Assembly: GCA_025084515.1 (NCBI GenBank)
Contig: JAJAGP010000332.1
Coordinates: 1 to 64,000 of the forward strand
DNA from: Ancistrus triradiatus
Lineage: Eukaryota; Chordata; Actinopteri; Siluriformes; Loricariidae
Length of the DNA: 64,000 nt
Direction: 5' to 3'
In this document: piece after piece, positions 61,801 through 64,000 of the stretch
How the letters are laid out: the number at the start of each line of letters is the position of its first letter
How positions within the stretch are numbered: position 1 is the stretch's first letter
The notes under the pieces: model-generated
Told to the model about the DNA's origin: nothing
Seen by the model: only the letters and a program-made list of their open reading frames with translations
Databases searched by the model: none
Program-made: the position numbers and the translations under genes

Positions 61801-63144
61801 GGCATCCCGACGAAAAGGACCAAGTGCTCCCTTATTTGGTGAAGCTATATCTGCGTCTCTCACACTTAATACAGCTGACCTAGGATATATTCGTGGTGGT
61901 CTTCATTCCCTTGCTCCTGCTCCCCCTGCCCCTGCCCCTCCTCCTCCTGCTGCTCCTTCTGCTCCTCCTGCTCTCGCTGCTCGCCCAGCTCCTCTCTCAT
62001 TTAGTCTCACAGACACAGACAGTTATTGCTTTGCTGCCCCTACTTCATCAGCTTCTAGTGAGCCTCAGCACCCAGTCATCAGTATGGGTATGGGAATGGG
62101 CACGGCATGTTTTGATGATTTCCATTTCCCACTTGTCTCAAGCTCTATAGAACGTTTGCCTCAAGCAGACATGGTAGAAACAGACACCTGCCGAAGCCGA
62201 GGGGCTTCCTTATTTGGTCGAGCTAGTTTTGTGGCTCCCATCCCGAGTACATCTGAGATAATGAACTTAAAGGGGCCTAAACTTACTTCTTTTGGTGCCT
62301 CTAAATCGTGTTCTGCAGTTCTTGCTCCTTCCATGTCTGCCCCCGAGCCTTTTGCCCCCGAGCCTTTTGCCCATGAGTCTTTTGCTCCAACTCCTGACAT
62401 CTTGCCTACTGCTGAAGAAAGTGCGCATCGCTATGATTCTTCTTTTCACTGTGGTATCTACTCAAGAAAACCTTTGCCAGTAGAGTCAATGATACGAAAT
62501 AGACATGCAAGGAGGGGCTTTCTCGAAACCCGTGATACCGTCGAAGAGGTAGAGAGCAGCCGAGTGGAGAAAAAGATGATATGTGGACGACGTGCAGAGA
62601 TGAGACGTGGACGACGTGAAGAGATGAGACGTGGACGACGTGAAGAGATCAACTGGGGGGAACTGTTTGACCTTCAACACCAGGTACGTACAAATCCATG
62701 TGCATCAAAGCAGATAGCATTACTGAGACCTAAGGTTTTCAACATTTAATCCCCTACATTCCTTCAGAAGTGAAATAGTACATAAAGGCAAAATCACAGC
62801 GATCTCTCTTAGGATTATTCATATTGTAAATGAAAGCATTTAAACCAATTAAACCAAAAATGCACATACCTCTAAAATACCAATAAAGAAACTGTAAATT
62901 ACTTTCATATTACCTTTCTTTACCTTTTAACAGTTTGGGCGAACAGCAGAATAAAACAGTTAACTTTATTGTCCTAATACTTAAGGATTGCACCATACAG
63001 GAGAAGAACTAACCAGATCTTGTTGTTGTTGCTAAACACAGGATGGCTACTGGGAATGCACAGGGAGGCTGAGCAGATTCCTGGGCCTGGATGTAGACTA
63101 CTTTGCCAATGTGTTCCTGAAAGAGAAAGGCATTTGTTCTTTGG
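32760..63144 (+). CDS. parp4: Poly(ADP-ribose) polymerase family member 4 (vault PARP), 3'-partial, 31 coding exons
   Basis: PARP4 is the ADP-ribosyltransferase of vault particles. Exons: 32758-32885 (ATG 32760), 33876-34050, 34302-34389, 34475-34550, 34687-34785, 34877-35035, 39448-39585, 39680-39838, 40392-40543, 40646-40777, 42362-42460, 42570-42753, 42832-42979, 44024-44166, 47027-47158, 47265-47351, 48189-48353, 48489-48532, 48613-48691, 49967-50104, 50194-50392, 53168-53238, 53505-53692, 56093-56192, 56264-56434, 56554-56634, 56742-56822, 58848-58943, 59842-59973, 61493-62683, 63042-63144. All introns are GT-AG and all phases agree. About 1645 residues are encoded; human PARP4 has about 1724, and the conserved C-terminal end (after KEKGICSLG) is missing, so the last exon(s) lie right of the window. 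Domain order is BRCT, PARP, VIT, vWA, low-complexity, vault-binding tail. No stop or frameshift interrupts it. Introns contain most of the repeats in this half. Confidence 0.97.
33130..33750. repeat. Palindromic fish repeat in the first long PARP4 coding intron
   Basis: Left arm 'ggctggtatgagtggatcagacacagcagtg' region and right arm 'accataccagcaaaacacac...catcagtgtcagtgcagtgctgag' region are partly inverse to each other. The rest includes 'aaacagatggactacagtctgcaattg'. This combination is a very common dispersed repeat in fish. The right end reads 'aaagtggccgatgagtg', like Tc1-type ends. Confidence 0.65.
34302..40543 (+). CDS. parp4: PARP4 linker, WGR-like and helical regulatory region (coding exons 3-9)
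   Basis: Residues about 101-390. PSHFHVAKYSIFDK and IWSVLELQSAKGQAGQQFRI resemble the segment before the regulatory domain in human PARP4. Exon 39448-39585 (LLLEEKLNCSTLSKEVGVFV) and exon 39680-39838 (VSRVEGLLLQARKTENDDEV) give the helices, and exon 40392-40543 has SLGKFRALRCSIEQV. The intron between 35035 and 39448 is the largest of this part and is filled with nested mobile elements. Confidence 0.92.
36238..36733 (+). mobile_element. Internally deleted Tc1-like element, 496 bp
   Basis: TA-flanked ends CAGGGGTTAGACAATGAAAC and inverse, with inverted repeats over about 45 bases. The middle keeps transposase C-terminal remnants: EEWLKIPLTTVQDLYTSFPR near 36575 and AKLGPTPY before a stop near 36680. 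It has no intact coding sequence. Confidence 0.82.
36772..36942 (+). repeat. tRNA-derived SINE (family A), 5'-truncated
   Basis: Starts within the head (GGTACAGGACTATGGACC), has GGTTCAAATCCCACC, and ends GCTAAATGCTGTAAATGTAA. Confidence 0.85.
37925..38242 (-). repeat. SINE family B or related, inverted
   Basis: Contains 'gtctttggaatgtgggaggaaacc' and 'agcacccagaataagccca', the reverse of the family B body. Towards 38242 'ttgcgccaccacgctgccc' is the inverted head. Confidence 0.65.
38512..39332. mobile_element. hAT-like MITE, 821 bp
   Basis: Ends TAGGGTTG and inverse CAACCCTA. Flanks are tgaaggag (38504-38511) and tgacggag (39333-39340), an 8-bp duplication with one mismatch. The interior is AT-rich without a coding frame. 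It lies 115 bases before the exon at 39448. Confidence 0.75.
40646..42979 (+). CDS. parp4: PARP4 ADP-ribosyltransferase catalytic domain (coding exons 10-13)
   Basis: This domain uses NAD+ to add ADP-ribose to target proteins. Visible: donor-loop start KSLLHSTAPSSFVGILSRGL; GNLGGGIYFSDSLNTSLKY with the catalytic-pocket Tyr (Y462); SRLLLVCEVALGQCKDL; APEGYDSVHGV; and DDEYVVYSTDQIRLKYVVQF with the catalytic Glu (E532). The H-Y-E triad (H422, Y462, E532) is intact. The residue after His is Ser (codon 40740-40742), whereas human PARP4 and most PARPs have Gly there. Confidence 0.95.
40800..40869. repeat. (CA)n microsatellite
   Basis: About 34 uninterrupted CA units, 23 bases after the exon ending at 40777. 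The minus-strand open frames here with long Cys-Val runs are products of it. Confidence 0.97.
40975..41165 (+). repeat. Family Y fragment
   Basis: 'acatgcacttaataatctgataactgcagaaaatc', later 'cctcctggtttacatgac' and 'gcaaccagccaatgatctcata', as in the 35105 and 52330 copies. Confidence 0.6.
41541..41665. repeat. 16-bp tandem repeat and short TTTGGG repeat
   Basis: The unit tgtgagtgagagagac occurs about four times (41551-41617), followed by (GT)n, (TC)n and three TTTGGG units near 41643-41660. Confidence 0.85.
42055..42245 (+). mobile_element. Element X, internal fragment
   Basis: 'aacagttgggcaaaataattaacataaagcttg' and 'aaacagggagcacctgtattctac' match internal element X. No ends are present. 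Confidence 0.5.
43090..43822 (-). mobile_element. Element X, near full-length
   Basis: Ends in a diverged terminal repeat, GGTGCCGCTG followed by TA, at 43822. The interior matches over most of its length, including 'aagctaactgcagcctgtgttctgg' and 'actgaatcgtgaatcatgaatcg'. The other terminus is degraded. Confidence 0.7.
44024..48691 (+). CDS. parp4: PARP4 VIT domain (coding exons 14-19)
   Basis: Exon 44024-44166 starts the domain with TLPLQAVHIRCKLMDLLCQ. Exon 47027-47158 carries VIIFQTYTNHSDIPIEAKYV and CGFEAFINGKHVIGK. Exon 47265-47351 has VKEKEQARKEYKQAIEKGHG and AYLMDQDAP. Exon 48189-48353 has FTISVGNLPPGATVLIKVTF. These are the signatures of the vault inter-alpha-trypsin domain, which always precedes a vWA domain. 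The 2.86-kb intron between 44166 and 47027 contains the CpG-dense block 44870-45990. Confidence 0.95.
44466..44640 (+). repeat. tRNA-derived SINE (family A)
   Basis: GGGACTGTGGTAGCCTAGCA, GGTTCAAATCCCACC and a diverged 3' body ('ctctagacaagggagtcagc'). Confidence 0.8.
44870..45990. other. CpG-dense block in a PARP4 intron, origin unknown
   Basis: GC-rich with many CpG (for example ccgcgggaccgctaaacgcc, acgcccgcggccatcttccg), unlike the AT-rich surroundings. It contains a YY1-like core GGCCATCTT beside an ETS-like CTTCCG (about 45190-45205), CA-rich runs (45400-45545), and near 45775-45835 a tRNA-like pair: TGGTGCAGTGGTAG (A box) and GGCTTCGAATCCC (B box). Immediately after it are short direct repeats (ttactaattg twice, taacataacagtg twice). 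It could be a retroelement 5' region or LTR followed by a SINE, or an internal promoter. No coding frame convinces me. Confidence 0.6.
46152..46400 (+). mobile_element. Tc1-like end fragment
   Basis: TACAGTACTGTGCAAAAGTC then TTAGGTCACCA, the same terminus as the 3075-4474 element, followed by about 200 bases of related interior ('ggtctttttggaagggtagcag'). Confidence 0.6.
47394..48119. mobile_element. Element X, full-length reference copy, 726 bp
   Basis: TA-flanked. Left end CAGTGGTACCACGTTCC and right end inverse GAACCGAGGTACCACTG. The body has no coding capacity. The TA duplication and the ends suggest a Tc1/mariner-type MITE, but the family name is unknown to me. It lies 69 bases before the exon at 48189. 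Confidence 0.82.
48745..49045 (+). mobile_element. Element X-related internal fragment
   Basis: 'ctccctgatttatgcgttcc', 'tcattaatataaagcttatttcataac' and 'gagtactgtattgaaggtgaaaaac' follow the order of element X internal sequence but are highly diverged. Confidence 0.5.
49046..49966. other. PARP4 intron, nothing recognised
   Basis: AT-rich sequence with no terminal repeats, SINE boxes or coding exon visible, up to the acceptor of the exon at 49967. Confidence 0.4.
49967..56192 (+). CDS. parp4: PARP4 von Willebrand factor A domain (coding exons 20-24)
   Basis: Exon 49967-50104 has LHMPRMWVEKHPEKDTE. Exon 50194-50392 has DVIILLDTSESMRGESML, a complete MIDAS DxSxS (D869, S871, S873). Exon 53168-53238 continues YKEAFLSPNLL. 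Exon 53505-53692 has VRNVLLLSDGHVQNQPQ with the third metal-site Asp (D966). Exon 56093-56192 has ANRHMLRALAQAGGGAYEFF. The fold and metal site look intact, so it can probably bind a divalent-metal-dependent partner. Confidence 0.95.
50393..51219. other. PARP4 intron, nothing recognised
   Basis: Unremarkable intron sequence with a short CA-rich stretch near 51035-51070. Confidence 0.4.
51220..52045. mobile_element. Element X copy whose middle is replaced by an LTR-like insertion
   Basis: Left end CAGTGGTACCTCAG, right end inverse GAGGTACCACTG. Between about 51300 and 51835 the element X body is absent. The foreign part has a TATA-like GGTATTTAAGG (about 51445) and higher CpG content, as in a solo LTR. 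I could not fix its exact borders or find TG...CA ends with a clean duplication. Confidence 0.6.
52330..52535 (-). repeat. Family Y fragment
   Basis: 'gagattattggccagttgcaaagtagaaatccgatt' then 'ttatgcagttatcagattattaagtgcatg', the reverse of the 40975 fragment. Confidence 0.6.
52822..53050 (+). repeat. SINE family B
   Basis: GGTGGAACAGGCAGTTAGTG head, TCTGCCTGTGTGGAGTTTGT, GGTTTCCTCCCACATTCCAA, and a tail like the 895 copy ('aattggtcgctctaaatg'). Confidence 0.75.
54075..54776 (-). mobile_element. Element X, diverged copy
   Basis: Ends GAGTGCCGAGGTATGATTG then TA. The interior includes 'ttcggctgaaacgagtcgcg' and 'tgactagaaaa'-type motifs in inverse. The other end is not clear. Confidence 0.65.
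55155..55375 (+). repeat. SINE family B
   Basis: GGCGGGCGGGTGGCTCAGTG, ACAGCAAGAAGGTCCTGGGT, GGTTCAATCCC, then a 3' half replaced by unrelated sequence ('cggctggagtattctcggtc'). Confidence 0.75.
55605..56025 (+). mobile_element. Element X, inverted internal fragment
   Basis: 'tgtatgagtcgagccgtgtgactcg', 'aatgattttggccaactgtagg' and 'caggaagcacctgtacaatac' are element X internal sequence in the orientation opposite to the 54075 copy. It ends about 65 bases before the exon at 56093. Confidence 0.6.
56264..63144 (+). CDS. parp4: PARP4 C-terminal region: helical part, low-complexity exon and start of vault-binding tail
   Basis: Exons 56264-56434 to 59842-59973 encode VSVKWQQFSPTAPRP, VYGFVPHCTQATLFG, KLTARAIIRDYEDG and EDVDILPYMGWKEQD, all conserved. 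The 1191-bp exon 61493-62683 is Ser/Pro/Ala-rich. It includes a Pro-Ala tract (about 61910-61990), three 15-bp repeats encoding PEPFA-type units (about 62339-62385) and three 24-bp repeats encoding RRGRREEM-type units (62579-62650), then NWGELFDLQHQ. Exon 63042-63144 has DGYWECTGRLSRFLGLDVDY and LKEKGICSLG. These match the C-terminal segment through which human PARP4 binds the major vault protein. The low-complexity exon is poorly conserved in sequence but matches in position. Confidence 0.92.
57284..57920. mobile_element. Family Y element, most complete copy
   Basis: Left end 'gagtgcatttatatgcacttgataatc' and right end 'gattaagcgcatgtaaacacact' are imperfect inverse repeats. The interior has the 'gattggctggttgcaaagtag'-type segment shared with the other copies. 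It has no coding capacity. Confidence 0.65.
57975..58260 (-). mobile_element. Tc1-like end fragment
   Basis: CAGTAGGGCCCAAAATTCTGAGACC at 57981 resembles fish Tc1-like ends. The following sequence encodes no recognisable transposase. The opposite end was not found. Confidence 0.45.
58261..58847. other. PARP4 intron, nothing recognised
   Basis: No exon, SINE box or inverted ends seen before the acceptor at 58847. Confidence 0.4.
59041..59395. repeat. Poly-A run and ATA-rich tract
   Basis: A 20-A run at 59041-59060 and imperfect (TAATAA)n-type sequence from about 59237 to 59395. The minus-strand frame rich in Ile and Tyr here is a by-product. Confidence 0.85.
60510..61002. repeat. Two SINE family A copies in opposite orientation
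   Basis: Plus copy about 60510-60682 (GGTTCAAATCCCACC, ending 'aaggga'-type body) and minus copy about 60810-61002, ending CTAGGCTACCACAGTCCTA. They are separated by about 125 bases of unique sequence and lie in the intron before the large 3' exon. Confidence 0.8.
62579..62650 (+). repeat. 24-bp tandem repeat inside the PARP4 coding exon
   Basis: Three in-frame units at 62579-62602, 62603-62626 and 62627-62650. The last two units encode RRGRREEM and RRGRREEI; the first is diverged (ICGRRAEM). Copy number changes would keep frame. Confidence 0.93.
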
Positions 63145-63652
63145 GTAATCCAATCACTTATTTTATTTCCATTCCTCCTAGTCAGGTCCTGTTAGCCTCC
63201 AGTGCTATAAAGAAGAGAAACTGGGCATTGCAAGAAAAATAACCAAAATAGAATGCAGTTTGTACATTCAGTGCATTTGTTTGGACTGTAAAAAGAGTTA
63301 TTTGGAGACGGAGAATGTAACATTTTTGTATACCAGTGGTGCCTGAGGGCAGAAACAGTAAATAATTTCCCATCATTGCCTTTAGAGGTACAAAGCCAAA
63401 GACTACACATATTTAAGGGCATTTCGATGGCATTCCTTTGACTGTATGAGATGGAATGACAGTTATGTGTTTTATTTGAAACAATAATATTCAATAAAAC
63501 ACAATACTGCACAATGCAGTGATTCTTATGTTTTGTGTTTTATAAAAGTTGAAACACTTCATGAAAATGAGAGCGAAACATTAACATGCTTTCTGCTTTT
63601 CAAGACTGCGATCCTCTTTTCTGTCAGCAGGTGTCGCAAGGGTTCGCTTGTA
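63145..63652. other. PARP4 intron after the last exon seen
   Basis: No match to the conserved PARP4 C-terminal end is visible here, so the remaining exon(s) must lie to the right. Confidence 0.5.
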
Positions 63653-64000
63653 CAGTGGTACCTTGGTTCTTGACCACCTCAGAATCATCGAATTTGGTTC
63701 TCGACCCATTTTGACTAGAAAGATTTGTCTTGGTTCTCGTCGTTTGCTCAGTTCTCTGCGCACTTGCTTAAACTTGTATGAGTGGAGCTGTGCGATTCGT
63801 TTCAGCTGAAACTAGATTCAAGATTCATAAGTCACGATTCAGCACACAGTGATTCAGATTCACAATAGCTCTCGCTCAGTGAAGATCTCGGACAATAAAT
63901 AGGGTTTTTTCTTTATTTTTACTGTATTCTTAGTGCAAATAAGTCTGCATGGGTCATACAAAGCTTAGTTATAAGAACTACCTGAAAGGAAACACAGGCT
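63653..64000 (+). mobile_element. Element X, left end, running off the window
   Basis: CAGTGGTACCTTGGTTCTTG after a TA, then 'gaccacctcagaatcatcgaatttggttctcg' and the standard order of internal motifs to the window edge. Confidence 0.8.

Noticed and set aside
63145..64000. A final PARP4 exon inside the window
   Set aside because: No sequence resembling the conserved C-terminal end was found; the stretch is intron plus element X.
1..64000. A new defence, biosynthetic or other multi-gene system
   Set aside because: Only three unrelated cellular genes and repeats are present; nothing supports a linked system.

Overview
This is vertebrate nuclear DNA, almost certainly from a ray-finned (teleost) fish. 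Three multi-exon protein genes with GT-AG introns sit in AT-rich DNA full of fish-type repeats: Tc1-like transposons, tRNA-derived SINEs and small hAT-like and TA-flanked inverted-repeat elements. The repeat mix would suit an otophysan fish (catfish or characin relatives), but that is an impression and not a demonstrated placement. Nothing looks bacterial or viral, and there is no CRISPR array or operon.

Layout. (1) 1-22.2 kb, + strand: TTF2, the SNF2-family transcription termination factor 2. It lacks only its first exon(s), which lie left of the window. I placed 21 coding exons with consistent phases down to the stop at 21808. (2) 22.2-25.7 kb: intergenic repeats. (3) 25693-27062, - strand: a two-exon calcium homeostasis modulator (CALHM) family gene with an unusual cysteine cluster. 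It is tail-to-tail with TTF2 and head-to-head with the next gene. (4) About 29.3 kb to the right edge, + strand: PARP4 (vault PARP), with a probable non-coding first exon and 31 coding exons (BRCT, PARP catalytic, VIT, vWA, low-complexity C-terminal region, start of the vault-binding tail). Its last exon(s) lie right of the window.

The three genes have no known shared pathway. TTF2 strips RNA polymerase II from DNA, CALHM proteins form large-pore membrane channels, and PARP4 is the ADP-ribosyltransferase of vault particles.

Most remaining sequence is repeats. The clearest are a 1.57-kb Tc1-like element nested in a LINE remnant, a 1.6-kb Tc1-like element with an internally deleted 419-bp relative, a Sleeping-Beauty-like copy interrupted by a 33-bp palindrome, four hAT-like MITEs of which two have perfect 8-bp target duplications, and about twelve copies or fragments of one TA-flanked element whose ends begin CAGTGGTACC. 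A CpG-dense 1.1-kb block inside a PARP4 intron is the least explained stretch. I found no convincing new multi-gene system. The most interesting protein-level points are the Cys-rich CALHM loop and a His-Ser in place of His-Gly in the PARP4 active site.
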